Below, one piece after another: positions 51,950 to 61,195 of a DNA stretch of 64,000 bases. The position numbers were made by a program, and so were the translations under genes. How positions within the stretch are numbered: the stretch's first letter is position 1; each line of letters opens with the position of its first letter. Source of the DNA: Armatimonadota bacterium (GTDB taxonomy: Bacteria > Armatimonadota > UBA5829 > DSUL01); assembly GCA_020846715.1 (NCBI GenBank), contig JADLDK010000050.1:1-64000 (forward strand), given 5' to 3'. The notes below the pieces were generated by a model that searched no databases, was not told where the DNA came from, and was given only the letters and a program-made list of their open reading frames with translations.

Positions 51950-53911
51950 TTGCCGACCGATACGTTCTACATAACCACACCCATCTACTACGTCAACGAT
52001 GTGCCGCACATAGGAAATGCGTACACCACGATAGCGTGTGACGTGCTAGCCCGTTTTCACAGGCTGCTCGGACAGGACGTATTGTTCGCCACGGGCACAG
52101 ACGAACATGCGCAAAAAGTGCTCGATGTCGCTCAGTCTCTTGGGAAGGACGCGCGGGCTTATGTGGATGAGATGGAGCCGAAGTTCAAGCAACAGTGGTC
52201 GGCGCTTGAGATTGGCTTTGACGACTACATCCGCACACCGGAGCCACGCCATGTCAAGGTTGTCCAGGCGATTTTTCAGAAACTTCTGGAGCAGGACGAT
52301 ATCTATCTCGGCAGCTATGAAGGCTGGTACTGCGTTTCGGACGAGACCTTCTTCACACCGGCTGAAGTGACAGACGAGCGCTGTCCCAACCCTGAATGCC
52401 GCAAACCCCTCACGTGGGTAAGAGAGGAGAACTACTTCTTCCGGCTCTCCAAATATCAGGACAGATTGATTGAGTATATGGAGACCCATCCCGGCTGGCT
52501 CCGTCCTGACTACCGCGCCAACGAAGTTATGGCATTTGCCAAGTCCGGACTGAAGGATCAGTCGTGCAGCCGGATCAACACTGGCTGGGGAATTCCGGTG
52601 CCTGGCAATGACAGTCAGGTGATTTATGTCTGGTTTGATGCGCTGATCAACTATCTGACAGTCGCCGGCTACCTGCAGGATGATGAAAAGTTCGCCAGGT
52701 GGTGGCCTCCAAGCGTCCAGATGATGGGCAAGGATATCTTTGTGCGCTTCCACTGCACGCTTTGGCCAGCGATGCTGATGGCTCTGGGTGTGGAGTTGCC
52801 AGACATCTTCTTCGGACATGGGTTCTGGACTATTGAAGGCGAGAAGATTTCCAAGAGCAAAGGCAACGCGATCTATCCGACTGAGCTTGTTACGGAGCTT
52901 GCTGAATTGTCGGGGTGCGAGAAGAACGTGGCGTCCGATGCTGTGCGCTACTACCTGCTTCGAGCAGTGCCTTTCGGCACGGACGGAGACTTCTCGCGCG
53001 CGACGCTGATTCAGCATTTCAACTCAGATCTGGCGAACGATCTTGGGAATCTGCTGAATCGCACGCTCTCCATGCTGCACAAATGGTTTGGAGGTGAAAT
53101 CCCTCCGGTGAGCCGAAAAGACGACGCTCTGGCAAAGCTGGCTGAGGAGGCTACGACTCAGTACGTTGAAGCGCTCGAAAACGTGCGGTTTTCTCACGCT
53201 CTGGAAGCAGTCTGGAGCCTTGTAAGCGCTGGCAACAAATATGTGGAACAGAGCGCTCCCTGGGCGCTTCACAGAGAAGGCAAAGAACAGGAGTTGGCGG
53301 ATGTGCTGTACAACGCGCTCGAAACAGCGCGAATAGTGACAGTGCTGGTGGCTCCTTTCATGCCGTGCGCCTCTGAGAAGATGTGGACTCAGCTCGGAAT
53401 ACCGGGATCACCCGCTGTGCAGAAACTGCCTGAATCTACACAGTTTGGCGGGCTCCGGAGTGGCGCCAAAGCAGGCAGCGCAGACCCGACATTTCCGAGG
53501 ATCGACACAAAGAAGCGAAAGCCTGAGACCGGAGCAGCCGCGGGGACTTCCCCAAAGAAAAAGTCAGATGAGGCTGCCTCCGCTAACGTGATCTCCTTCG
53601 AGGAGTTCAAGAAGCTTGACATTCGGGTGGCAAGGATTGTAAGTGCTGAGAAGGTTCAGGGAGCTGACAAGCTGTTCCACTTGAGCGTAGACGCAGGCGA
53701 GGGCAAGCTTCGGTCGGTCGTTGCGGGGATTGCCGAATTTTACGATCCTGCGGAGCTGGCCGGAAAAACCGTTGTCCTGCTTGCAAATCTCGCTCCGGCA
53801 AAAATCCGCGGCGTGGAGTCACAGGGAATGCTGCTGGCTGCTGATACCGACGGGCGGGCTATTCTGTTGCAGCCTGACGCACAGGCGCCGCCAGGAGCCA
53901 GAGTCCGCTAG
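51950..53911 (+). CDS. metG: Methionyl-tRNA synthetase with C-terminal tRNA-binding domain
   Basis: 653 aa. Class I motifs: PHIGNAYT (HIGH) near the N-terminus and KISKSKGN (KMSKS). A zinc-knuckle remnant with two Cys (CPNPEC) sits in the insertion, and EENYFFRLSKYQ is typical of bacterial MetRS type 1. After the anticodon helix bundle and a Pro/Lys linker, a C-terminal OB-fold (LDIRVARIVSAEKVQGADKL, VVLLANLAP) binds tRNA. The start is TTG at 51950 with GGAGGAG 4-6 bp upstream. It charges Met-tRNA. Confidence 0.96.
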   Translation: MPTDTFYITTPIYYVNDVPHIGNAYTTIACDVLARFHRLLGQDVLFATGTDEHAQKVLDVAQSLGKDARAYVDEMEPKFKQQWSALEIGFDDYIRTPEPRHVKVVQAIFQKLLEQDDIYLGSYEGWYCVSDETFFTPAEVTDERCPNPECRKPLTWVREENYFFRLSKYQDRLIEYMETHPGWLRPDYRANEVMAFAKSGLKDQSCSRINTGWGIPVPGNDSQVIYVWFDALINYLTVAGYLQDDEKFARWWPPSVQMMGKDIFVRFHCTLWPAMLMALGVELPDIFFGHGFWTIEGEKISKSKGNAIYPTELVTELAELSGCEKNVASDAVRYYLLRAVPFGTDGDFSRATLIQHFNSDLANDLGNLLNRTLSMLHKWFGGEIPPVSRKDDALAKLAEEATTQYVEALENVRFSHALEAVWSLVSAGNKYVEQSAPWALHREGKEQELADVLYNALETARIVTVLVAPFMPCASEKMWTQLGIPGSPAVQKLPESTQFGGLRSGAKAGSADPTFPRIDTKKRKPETGAAAGTSPKKKSDEAASANVISFEEFKKLDIRVARIVSAEKVQGADKLFHLSVDAGEGKLRSVVAGIAEFYDPAELAGKTVVLLANLAPAKIRGVESQGMLLAADTDGRAILLQPDAQAPPGARVR

Positions 53912-53951
53912 TTGCGATTGCAGCAATGTCTTCAGGGAGAACGACGACCCT

Positions 53952-54443
53952 TTGAGCATACATCCTGTTACGGTTCACTTTCCCATAGCCCTGCTCGTAG
54001 TGAGCTTCATCTTTGATCTGCTCGGAGTGGTGACCAAGGATGAGTCTTTTCGCAAAGCGGGCTTCTACTGTCTGATTCTGGCGCTGTTCGGCCTTGTGGC
54101 GTCCTACTTCACCGGTTTGCAGGCGCAGTCAGCCGCCAGGTCAATCCCCAACATTGAGCCACATATTCGCACTCATATGCAGGCGGGTGTCCTGACACTT
54201 GTGCTGACGGGAGTGCTGGTCATCGGACGCATCGTTGTGGACGCGCGCCCGGCTATCCGCCGCGCCGGTTCCACTGTCTATCTTGGTTTTCTGCTGATTG
54301 CTGTTATCAGTGTGTTGCGTGCGGGGTATCTCGGCTCGGAGTTGGTACAGCAGTTCGGAGCTGGCGTGGAGCCGATCATGAAACAGCACATCAAGCGCGC
54401 GCCATCCAGTGGAGAAAAGCCCGGAAACGCCCACGAGCGCTGA
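53952..54443 (+). CDS. DUF2231 integral membrane protein
   Basis: 163 aa. It begins at the conserved IHPVTVHFPIALLVVSFIFDLLG of DUF2231. About four membrane helices follow (about 10-28, 45-65, 85-105, 115-135), then a basic tail with HIKRAPSSGEKPG. DUF2231 members are uncharacterised; some carry a haem-binding His pair near the first helix (HP..HFP), which is present here. The start is a TTG just before IHPV, with GGGAG 12 bp upstream. It is 40 bp downstream of metG. Confidence 0.83.
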   Translation: MSIHPVTVHFPIALLVVSFIFDLLGVVTKDESFRKAGFYCLILALFGLVASYFTGLQAQSAARSIPNIEPHIRTHMQAGVLTLVLTGVLVIGRIVVDARPAIRRAGSTVYLGFLLIAVISVLRAGYLGSELVQQFGAGVEPIMKQHIKRAPSSGEKPGNAHER

Positions 54444-54650
54444 AATCTCCGAAGCAGCTAATAACACACGCGCTCTGCGGAAAACTGGACCGCCAGTCAG
54501 TGAGGCGCACGGGCCTCCGTGCACACTGAAAACCCCGACCGCCAGTCCTCCTTCTTCAGAGCGCTAGACGCAGGGATTTGAGTGTCCGTGACGAACCTTG
54601 CCAGCATGACTGCGCGCGTGTGCCTGCTTGCTGCTTCCAGCCTCAGGATA

Positions 54651-55967
54651 ATGCGACAAATTGGGCGACTCCTGATCGTTGGCGCCGTGAGTGCAGCCGT
54701 GGGCGGATGCGGTCCGCAAACGACTACTCCATCGGGGCCCACAGTGGTCAAGCTCTGGTCTGGATGGACTGGCAAGGAGGGCCAGGCTTTCCAGCGGCTG
54801 GTGGACAGCTACAACACTGAGCAGAGCAGGGTGTGGGTGGACAATCTGGGTGGAGTCAACGACGACACGAAGACAATCCGGGCTATCGTCGCCGGCGATC
54901 CTCCAGATCTGGCATTTCTCTGGAATCCAGCCAATCTGGGACCTCTTGCTTACAACGGAGCCTTGACGCAGCTCGATTCCTACATGGATACCTCCAGACT
55001 GAAGCGCCGTGAACTGACGCCTGCTGGACTGAGAGTCTGTCAGGCGCAAGGCAAGCTGTATGCGCTCCCGCTGCTCCTGGACGCAACGGCACTCTTCTGG
55101 AACATGGATGCGTTTCGATCAGCCGGACTGCCACCAGACCGCCCTCCAAAAGACCTGGACGAACTGCTGCGCTACGCTCGATCGCTGAGCGTTCGCGACG
55201 AAAAAGGCCGGACGGTTCGCCTGGGTTTGATGGCGCCGTCTATTAATGCTGTGCTGGCGGCCTTTGGAGCGCAGCTCTGGGATGACAGGAACAACTTGCC
55301 AACCGCTGATGCGCCTGTCAATATCGCCGCTTTCAGGTATTACGGCAGACTGCTGGAAGCATTGGGCGGCGCAGATCGGGTGACCGCGTTTGAGTCCGGC
55401 TATGGTCAAACCCAAGGCGAAAACAACCCGTTTTTCACTGGAAAAGCCGCAATGATGATCTCTGGTGAGTGGATTCCAGGGTGGATTCCAAAGTATGCTC
55501 CGCACCTTCAGGGACGCTACCGCGTCGCGCCGATCCCATCGGCAAAATCTCAACCCGAGATCAGAATGGCTACGGTGGTCGGCGGTAATCCTTGCGTCAT
55601 CCCCGCAGGTTCACGTCACAAAAGGGAGGCCTGGGACTTCCTGGTCTGGCTACAGCGCTCTGTGGTGCAGGCTCGCTTTGCCGAGGCTATCAACAACGTG
55701 CCAAACGTCACGGCCTGTCAGCGTATCCCCTCACTGACCTCGGGGAGCGAAGCCAGAATCAACTTTGGGAAGTTCTGCCGGATTGCAGGCAGTCCTGATG
55801 CCTTTGTGTTTCCGAACACGCCCGTGTCTGGCATCTACCAGACGGAGCTCAATGAAGCAAAGGACTTTGTCATTTACGGGCACAAATCCCCCGAGAAAGC
55901 CCTGAGTGACGCACAGGTCAGGGTGATGCGCGAGCTTCGACGATCGGTCAGGGCTCGCCAACGATGA
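54651..55967 (+). CDS. Sugar ABC transporter solute-binding lipoprotein
   Basis: 438 aa. The lipoprotein signal peptide has its lipobox ending VGGC (Cys20-21). The mature part is a family-1 extracellular solute-binding fold: KLWSGWTGKEGQAFQRLVDSYN, PPDLAFLWNPANLGPLAYNGAL, PLLLDATALFWNMDAF and GKAAMMISGEWIPGWI. It captures a carbohydrate, probably an oligosaccharide, and delivers it to the two permeases encoded downstream (4-bp ATGA overlap). The start at 54651 gives a clean signal peptide; an in-frame GTG at 54582 is an alternative. Confidence 0.92.
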   Translation: MRQIGRLLIVGAVSAAVGGCGPQTTTPSGPTVVKLWSGWTGKEGQAFQRLVDSYNTEQSRVWVDNLGGVNDDTKTIRAIVAGDPPDLAFLWNPANLGPLAYNGALTQLDSYMDTSRLKRRELTPAGLRVCQAQGKLYALPLLLDATALFWNMDAFRSAGLPPDRPPKDLDELLRYARSLSVRDEKGRTVRLGLMAPSINAVLAAFGAQLWDDRNNLPTADAPVNIAAFRYYGRLLEALGGADRVTAFESGYGQTQGENNPFFTGKAAMMISGEWIPGWIPKYAPHLQGRYRVAPIPSAKSQPEIRMATVVGGNPCVIPAGSRHKREAWDFLVWLQRSVVQARFAEAINNVPNVTACQRIPSLTSGSEARINFGKFCRIAGSPDAFVFPNTPVSGIYQTELNEAKDFVIYGHKSPEKALSDAQVRVMRELRRSVRARQR

Positions 55968-56845
55968 CGTCGCGCACGAGAAAGAAAATGTTAGTCGGGC
56001 TGGCCTTTACCAGCCCCTGGCTGATTGGCTTCGTGGTGTTTGCGCTGGGCCCTGTCATAGCTTCAGCCTACCTGAGCCTGACAGACTACCCTCTGATGCG
56101 CGCGCCTGTGTTTGTGGGGCTGGGCAATTACACAGAGCTGCTTGGGGATGAGAAGTTCTGGCGCTATGCGGTTCTCAATACGTTGTTCATGTTTCTGGAG
56201 ATCCCAGTTGCCATCGGGGTGGCGATCGCGCTGGCCATGCTCCTGAACCAGAGACTGAGAGGAATCACTCTCTATCGCACGCTCTTCTTTCTTCCCAGCA
56301 TCGTTCCTGCCGTAGCCACCGCTATGCTCTGGCGCTGGATATTTAACAGCGAATACGGACTTCTCAACGCCGGGCTCAATTCCATAGGATTACCTTCGAT
56401 TGGCTGGCTGACCGATCCGAGGTGGTCCAAACCTTCTTTTATTCTGATGGATGTCTGGGGCGCCGGCGGAGCGATGGTCATCTATCTGGCGAGTCTGCAG
56501 GGTGTTCCCGAGCATCTCTATGAAGCGGCTCATCTGGACGGCGCTGGCTGGTGGAGCAGGACGCGCTTCGTGACACTGCCAATGCTTTCTCCCGTGATCC
56601 TCTTCAGCGTAATTACGGGTGTCATCGGGACTTTTCAGTACTTCACGCAGGCGTTCATCATGACGCGCGGAGGTCCGGAGCTCTCTACACTGTTTTATGC
56701 GCTCTATCTCTTTGATAACGCATTCCAGTACTTCAAGATGGGGTACGCCTGTGCCTTGGCGTGGGTGCTGTTTGTCATCACGCTCATCTGTACGCTGATT
56801 GTCTTTCGATCTTCAGCGAAGTGGGTCTATTACGAGGGTAACTGA
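55964..56845 (+). CDS. Sugar ABC transporter permease, MalF/UgpA type
   Basis: 293 aa with six predicted membrane helices. The EAA loop for ATPase contact is VPEHLYEAAHLDGAGWWSRTRFVTLPMLSP. Standard length. It forms half of the membrane channel with the next gene product. Overlap of 4 bp with the binding-protein gene, and 2 bp before the second permease. Confidence 0.94.
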   Translation: MTSRTRKKMLVGLAFTSPWLIGFVVFALGPVIASAYLSLTDYPLMRAPVFVGLGNYTELLGDEKFWRYAVLNTLFMFLEIPVAIGVAIALAMLLNQRLRGITLYRTLFFLPSIVPAVATAMLWRWIFNSEYGLLNAGLNSIGLPSIGWLTDPRWSKPSFILMDVWGAGGAMVIYLASLQGVPEHLYEAAHLDGAGWWSRTRFVTLPMLSPVILFSVITGVIGTFQYFTQAFIMTRGGPELSTLFYALYLFDNAFQYFKMGYACALAWVLFVITLICTLIVFRSSAKWVYYEGN

Positions 56846-56847
56846 GA

Positions 56848-57684
56848 GTGCTGAAGCGCCCGGCCAAACTCCTGAACGCTGCCATTTCTTACACCACTCT
56901 CACGCTTTTGGCCGGCGCCTTCTGCGTGCCGTTTCTGTGGATGGTCTCCACCTCCCTGAAGCCGGACACCGAGATTTTTGCGCAGGGAGTGCACTGGATA
57001 CCGAGGACACCGCAATGGTCGAATTATCCTGCGGCGCTGACGGCATTCCCGTTTGCCAGATATCTGGGCAATACCCTGTTCATCGCTATCACGTGCAGTC
57101 TTGGCGTGGTATTGTCCAGCAGCCTTGTGGCTTACGGCTTCAGTCGCGTGCGCTGGCCTGGCCGGGATGCACTGTTCCTGTTGATGCTCTCGACTATCAT
57201 GCTTCCTGAACAGGTGACTCTGATACCAGTCTTCATCCTTTTTCGCAAGCTCGGATGGACGGGGACGTATCTCCCATTGATCGTTCCGAGCTTTTTCGGA
57301 GCAGCGATATCCATCTTCCTGCTGCGCCAGTTTTTCCGGACAATCCCACAGGAGCTTTCGGATGCGGCGGAGATTGACGGCTGCAGCGACTGGCAGATAT
57401 TCACCGGAATCGTCCTGCCGCTCTCTCGGCCGGCTTTGGCGACCATCGGGCTACTCGTATTCATCAATCGCTGGATGGATTATATGGGCCCCCTGGTCTA
57501 CCTCCATCGGCCAGAACAATACACTCTGGCGCTGGGACTCTACAGCTTCATTGGGCGGCATGGCGCTGAGTGGAATCTGCTGATGGCGGCGGCGACTGTA
57601 GTAACTCTCCCGCTTGTAGCAGTGTTCTTTCTGGCGCAGAAACAGTTCATCGAGGGCATTACCCTGACAGGAATGAAAGGATGA
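56848..57684 (+). CDS. Sugar ABC transporter permease, MalG/UgpE type
   Basis: 278 aa, six membrane helices, EAA loop IPQELSDAAEIDGCSDWQIFTGIVLPLSRPAL. The start is GTG. Completes the channel. No ATP-binding subunit is encoded beside it, so a shared MsmK/UgpC-type ATPase must come from elsewhere; the RbsA-type ATPase at 23931-25466 belongs to a different transporter class. Its stop overlaps the next gene start (ATGA). Confidence 0.94.
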   Translation: MLKRPAKLLNAAISYTTLTLLAGAFCVPFLWMVSTSLKPDTEIFAQGVHWIPRTPQWSNYPAALTAFPFARYLGNTLFIAITCSLGVVLSSSLVAYGFSRVRWPGRDALFLLMLSTIMLPEQVTLIPVFILFRKLGWTGTYLPLIVPSFFGAAISIFLLRQFFRTIPQELSDAAEIDGCSDWQIFTGIVLPLSRPALATIGLLVFINRWMDYMGPLVYLHRPEQYTLALGLYSFIGRHGAEWNLLMAAATVVTLPLVAVFFLAQKQFIEGITLTGMKG

Positions 57685-58982
57685 GAAGGGCATTGATACA
57701 TCTGTGGTGGTTGGTTGCTTTGATGGCACTGGCGGCCCCTGCGGCGGCGGGAGCTTTGGCGGAGGATTTCTTTCCGATTATGCCCTGGGATGGTCTGCAG
57801 GGCTGGGAACTTCCCGTCAAGGGCTTTCAGCATCCGCTTGAGAGTGTGGCTGCGTGCAATTTTACTGTAGCGGGATTCGTGGAGGCTAAAGACCTGCCGG
57901 TGTGCAAGCGCGTCAGCCTGAAGGCGATTATCGCCCCTCCGCAGCTTGAGCCGTGGAAGAAGAAGTGGCTGGGCGTACAACTGGATGCGGTAGATGGCGA
58001 AGTGGGGGCGTGGGTTCAAACGACCAGGGAAGAGCCGGAGGTGCTAGGCTATTACATCATGGATGAGCCGGGAACATCCAGGTTCGCTGCGCTGGCTGAG
58101 GCGGTAAGAGCCGTCAAGACGCATGCGCCGGGCAAGCTGGCCTACATCAACTTGTTTCCCGGATACGCAACCATCGGAGCGCCAGATCAGTCACAACTTG
58201 GCGCAGCGAGCTTCACTGAGTATCTGGAGCGCTTTGTGCGCGAAGTTCAACCCCAATTTCTGAGCTACGACAACTACAGGATTTTCATATCGGACAACCT
58301 GCAAAACCGGGATTTGGGAGGGGTGTATTTTACAGACCTCATGGAAGTTCGCCGCATCGCTCAGAAGAGCGGGCTACCCTTCTGGAACACGGCGTGCTCC
58401 AATCGCATCCGTCCGTGGACGACGGCGCCCTCTCCCGCAAACCTGATGCTTCAAGCCTATACCACGCTGGCCGCCGGCGCGCGCGGGCTGGCCTGGTACA
58501 CCTACCACCAGCGCGGATACGACTACGCTCCCATTGATAAGGCCGGCGCGCGCACGGACACCTGGTTCTATCTGCAGATGGTGAACAGGCAGGTGAAGAC
58601 TCTGGGACCATTGATGAACCGGATGGACTCAACCGGCGTCTTCTTCACCCGGCCAGCCCCGGCAGACGGCCTTCCACCTTTGCCTGGCAGGCTGGTGCGG
58701 TCGGTTGTGTCCCGTGCGTCGCTGTCGGGATTCAGCGAGGAAGCGCCTGCTTTGATGATCGGTGAGTTCCGGGCGAAAGACGGCAGCGACTATGCGATGA
58801 TCGTGAACCTGAGCCTTGAAAAATCGGCAAATATAGCGCCGCAGTGGACAGAGAAGGACCGCAGCGCCGAAGTCATCTCCGCTGTTGACGGATCGCTGAA
58901 AGCGCTGGACACCGAAAACGGATACTGGCTTGCGCCGGGACAGGGCGCGCTACTGCGGCTGCAGGAGTCTCAGGCCAGGTGA
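57681..58982 (+). CDS. Secreted TIM-barrel glycoside-hydrolase-like protein
   Basis: 433 aa. Signal peptide LWWLVALMALAAPAAAG. The body looks like an alpha/beta barrel glycosidase: VLGYYIMDEPG, LAYINLFPGYATIG, EVQPQFLSYDNYRIF, SGLPFWNTACSN, LAAGARGLAWYTYHQRGY. A beta domain ends the protein (DYAMIVNLSLEKSANI). This pattern recurs in uncharacterised secreted proteins of Planctomycetes and Bacteroidetes; the Glu in MDEPG and Asp in SYDNY are candidate catalytic residues. Coupled by ATGA to the sugar permease, it may release sugars for this importer. Confidence 0.7.
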   Translation: MRRALIHLWWLVALMALAAPAAAGALAEDFFPIMPWDGLQGWELPVKGFQHPLESVAACNFTVAGFVEAKDLPVCKRVSLKAIIAPPQLEPWKKKWLGVQLDAVDGEVGAWVQTTREEPEVLGYYIMDEPGTSRFAALAEAVRAVKTHAPGKLAYINLFPGYATIGAPDQSQLGAASFTEYLERFVREVQPQFLSYDNYRIFISDNLQNRDLGGVYFTDLMEVRRIAQKSGLPFWNTACSNRIRPWTTAPSPANLMLQAYTTLAAGARGLAWYTYHQRGYDYAPIDKAGARTDTWFYLQMVNRQVKTLGPLMNRMDSTGVFFTRPAPADGLPPLPGRLVRSVVSRASLSGFSEEAPALMIGEFRAKDGSDYAMIVNLSLEKSANIAPQWTEKDRSAEVISAVDGSLKALDTENGYWLAPGQGALLRLQESQAR

Positions 58983-59047
58983 GCGCACGCGGAAAGCGTG
59001 GAATACCATAAGCAGTTTCTTACCAACGAAATGAAAGGCATCTGACT

Positions 59048-59389
59048 ATGGTCTTAAGAGAGTGGTGCACAACGACATTTGATTTTCAAGGATTTCGGAT
59101 TGTGCGCTATCTGGGCATTGTACGCGGTGTAACTGTGCGCTCCCGTAGCGCTCTGGGTCAGATCGGCGCAAGCGTACAGCAGATATTCGGCGGCAATATC
59201 ACCCTCTACACAGAGCTTTGTGAGACTGCCAGACAGGAAGCCTTTGACCTGATGATGACTCACGCCTCTCAGGTCGGCGCTAATGCCATAATCGGGGTGC
59301 GCTACGACGCCAACGACGTCACAGACGGGGTGACAGAAGTGCTCACGTACGGCACGGCTGTCGTTATTGAACCCGTTTCTCAAGGCTGA
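59048..59389 (+). CDS. YbjQ/UPF0145-family protein
   Basis: 113 aa, matching UPF0145 in length and pattern: TTTFDFQGFRIVRYLGIVRGVTVRSRSA, ELCETARQEAFDLMMTHASQVGANAIIGVRYD and EVLTYGTAVVIEP. Family proteins form pentamers and are sometimes annotated as heavy-metal binding; function is unsettled. AAAGG lies 10 bp before the ATG. Separate from the sugar operon by 65 bp. Confidence 0.9.
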   Translation: MVLREWCTTTFDFQGFRIVRYLGIVRGVTVRSRSALGQIGASVQQIFGGNITLYTELCETARQEAFDLMMTHASQVGANAIIGVRYDANDVTDGVTEVLTYGTAVVIEPVSQG

Positions 59390-59486
59390 GGCAAACCGGC
59401 CTGGAGCAAAAGTCCCACTAAGAGACAGTACTGACGAGCCACAACCGCTACCAACTTCCGTAGTCAGATCAACGTACTATTAGGCG

Positions 59487-59516
59487 ATTGTCAGAATAGC
59501 GTAAACATCTGACAAT
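59487..59516 (+). promoter_or_regulatory. Inverted repeat overlapping a candidate promoter of the hdr operon
   Basis: ATTGTCAGA (59487-59495) and TCTGACAAT (59508-59516), perfect 9-bp arms with a 12-bp spacer. TTGTCA (59488-59493) and GACAAT (59511-59516) are 17 bp apart and could serve as -35 and -10, so the arms would coincide with the promoter hexamers. The hdrC start is about 72 bp downstream. A regulator binding here would control Hdr expression. Confidence 0.6.
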
Positions 59517-59588
59517 TGTAGTGTCACTCATAAGCCCGGTCGGCGTGGCACGGGCCGGTCCGAACCGTGAGAAGGAACGGGTGAAACG

Positions 59589-60203
59589 TTGTCTGATGAC
59601 ACTCCTGACAAAACTGCGAACGATCTCTCGAATCTGACTGTAGGGGGACACCGATCCGACCCGGAGTTTTTCGAGCGGGTCAACTCGCTGAGTGGCCAGA
59701 ACGTCTCTCTCTGCTATCAGTGCGGCGAGTGCACTGCAGGATGTCCCACCGCCTTCGCAATGGACTTCAAGCCGAATCAGGTCTCCAGGCTGGTTCAACT
59801 GGGGATGGCAGAGGAAGCGCTGTCCTGTAACTCCATCTGGATCTGCGTTGGATGTGAAACGTGTGCGACGCGGTGTCCGAAGAATGTTGATCTGTGCGCG
59901 ATTATGGATGCTCTCCGCCAGATGGCCAGCAAACGCCATGTCAAATCTCCAGAAACGGACGTTCAGAGCTTCCACGAGGTTTTTCTGTCCAGCATAAGAA
60001 AAAGCGGCAGAATGCACGAAGCCGGGCTCATTGCGGCGCTTAAACTGAAAACCGGCAAGCTGACCAAAGACATTCCGCTCGGACTGGCGCTTCTCAAGAA
60101 AGGCCGACTCAACCCCCTGCCCGACCCGGTTAAAGATAAGGCGGCTGTCCAGGCTATTTTTGGCGAAGCTCAGACTCCAGGAGAGGACAATGGGCGCCAG
60201 TAA
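59589..60203 (+). CDS. hdrC: Heterodisulfide reductase subunit C-like protein
   Basis: 204 aa. Two [4Fe-4S] motifs, CYQCGECTAGCP and CVGCETCATRCP, in the usual HdrC spacing; the short N-terminus and basic C-terminal tail are typical. HdrC passes electrons from HdrA to the catalytic HdrB. The start is TTG with AAGGA 12 bp upstream. The stop lies 14 bp inside the hdrB start, so the two are coupled. Confidence 0.92.
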   Translation: MSDDTPDKTANDLSNLTVGGHRSDPEFFERVNSLSGQNVSLCYQCGECTAGCPTAFAMDFKPNQVSRLVQLGMAEEALSCNSIWICVGCETCATRCPKNVDLCAIMDALRQMASKRHVKSPETDVQSFHEVFLSSIRKSGRMHEAGLIAALKLKTGKLTKDIPLGLALLKKGRLNPLPDPVKDKAAVQAIFGEAQTPGEDNGRQ

Positions 60204-61119
60204 CAACAGCGAGCTGACATACGCCTATTACCCCGGATGCTCCATCCACGGAACGGCCAGAGATTACGGACTGTCCATTGACGCTGTCTGTTCGGCGCTT
60301 GGTATGGACCTGGTGGAAATTCCGGACTGGAACTGCTGTGGAGCGAGCTCAGCGCACGGCACAGACAATTTGCTGAGCGCAGCGCTACCAGCCCGAAACC
60401 TGGCCATTGCCTGCAAAATGCAGATGGATGTCGCAGTGCCATGCGCCGCGTGCTTCAACCGGCTCGCCGTCGCCAATATGCGCATTCGCGAAGAGGCCGA
60501 GCTTCGCCAACGCGTCGAGACAGCGCTCTCGCAGTCTTACGATGGCAGCGCAAACGTGCGGACCCTGCTGGACATCGTCATCAATGACGCCGGACTGGAA
60601 GCCATCAAGGAGAAGGTTGTACGGCCTCTGGACGGGCTGAAAGCCGCCTGCTATTACGGTTGTCTGATGGTTCGCCCACCTGATGCCGTCGCCTTTGACC
60701 GGCCGGAGGACCCGCAGATTCTGGATCAGTTGGTGGCGGCGCTGGGAGCCGAACCTGTAGCGTGGCCGCACAAAACGGAGTGCTGCGGAGCAAGTTTTTC
60801 TCTGACACGCACGGACATAGTCATGAAGCTGACCGGTGACGTGCTTCGGATGGCAAAGCGTTGTGGGGCTGAGTGCATTGTGTGCGCATGTCCACTTTGT
60901 ATGGCGAATCTGGACATGCGGCAGGCCACCATTGAGAAGGTGAGCGGACAGCAGATAGGCCTCCCGGTTCTTTATTTCACTGAGATGATGGGGCTGGCGA
61001 TGAGTCTGCCCGGTGTTGAGTCATGGCTGAGGATGCACATGGTCAACGCTGGAGGGGTGATTCGACGCCTGGCCGCCGTACAGGACATGTCTGATCCGGC
61101 TCTGGTGAGCCTGCCATAG
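60190..61119 (+). CDS. hdrB: Heterodisulfide reductase subunit B-like protein
   Basis: 309 aa with two intact CCG domains. First: Cys in YYPGCS, NCCGASSAHG, CAACFNRL. Second: CYYGCL, ECCGASFSL, CPLC. These ligate the two noncubane [4Fe-4S] clusters that cleave disulfides such as CoM-S-S-CoB in methanogens. In bacteria the substrate is unknown; ferredoxin, NAD or another disulfide is possible. The ATG at 60190 has GAGG 3 bp upstream and overlaps hdrC. Confidence 0.93.
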   Translation: MGASNNSELTYAYYPGCSIHGTARDYGLSIDAVCSALGMDLVEIPDWNCCGASSAHGTDNLLSAALPARNLAIACKMQMDVAVPCAACFNRLAVANMRIREEAELRQRVETALSQSYDGSANVRTLLDIVINDAGLEAIKEKVVRPLDGLKAACYYGCLMVRPPDAVAFDRPEDPQILDQLVAALGAEPVAWPHKTECCGASFSLTRTDIVMKLTGDVLRMAKRCGAECIVCACPLCMANLDMRQATIEKVSGQQIGLPVLYFTEMMGLAMSLPGVESWLRMHMVNAGGVIRRLAAVQDMSDPALVSLP

Positions 61120-61195
61120 GCGCTAAGACACGGATGGACAGTGACACTTTGGACGGCAAAAGTGCAGTTGACAACAACTAATCAGGGCTAAGTCA

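Noticed and set aside
52046-53017. Minus-strand 323-aa open frame within metG
   Set aside because: Antisense to the MetRS catalytic domain.
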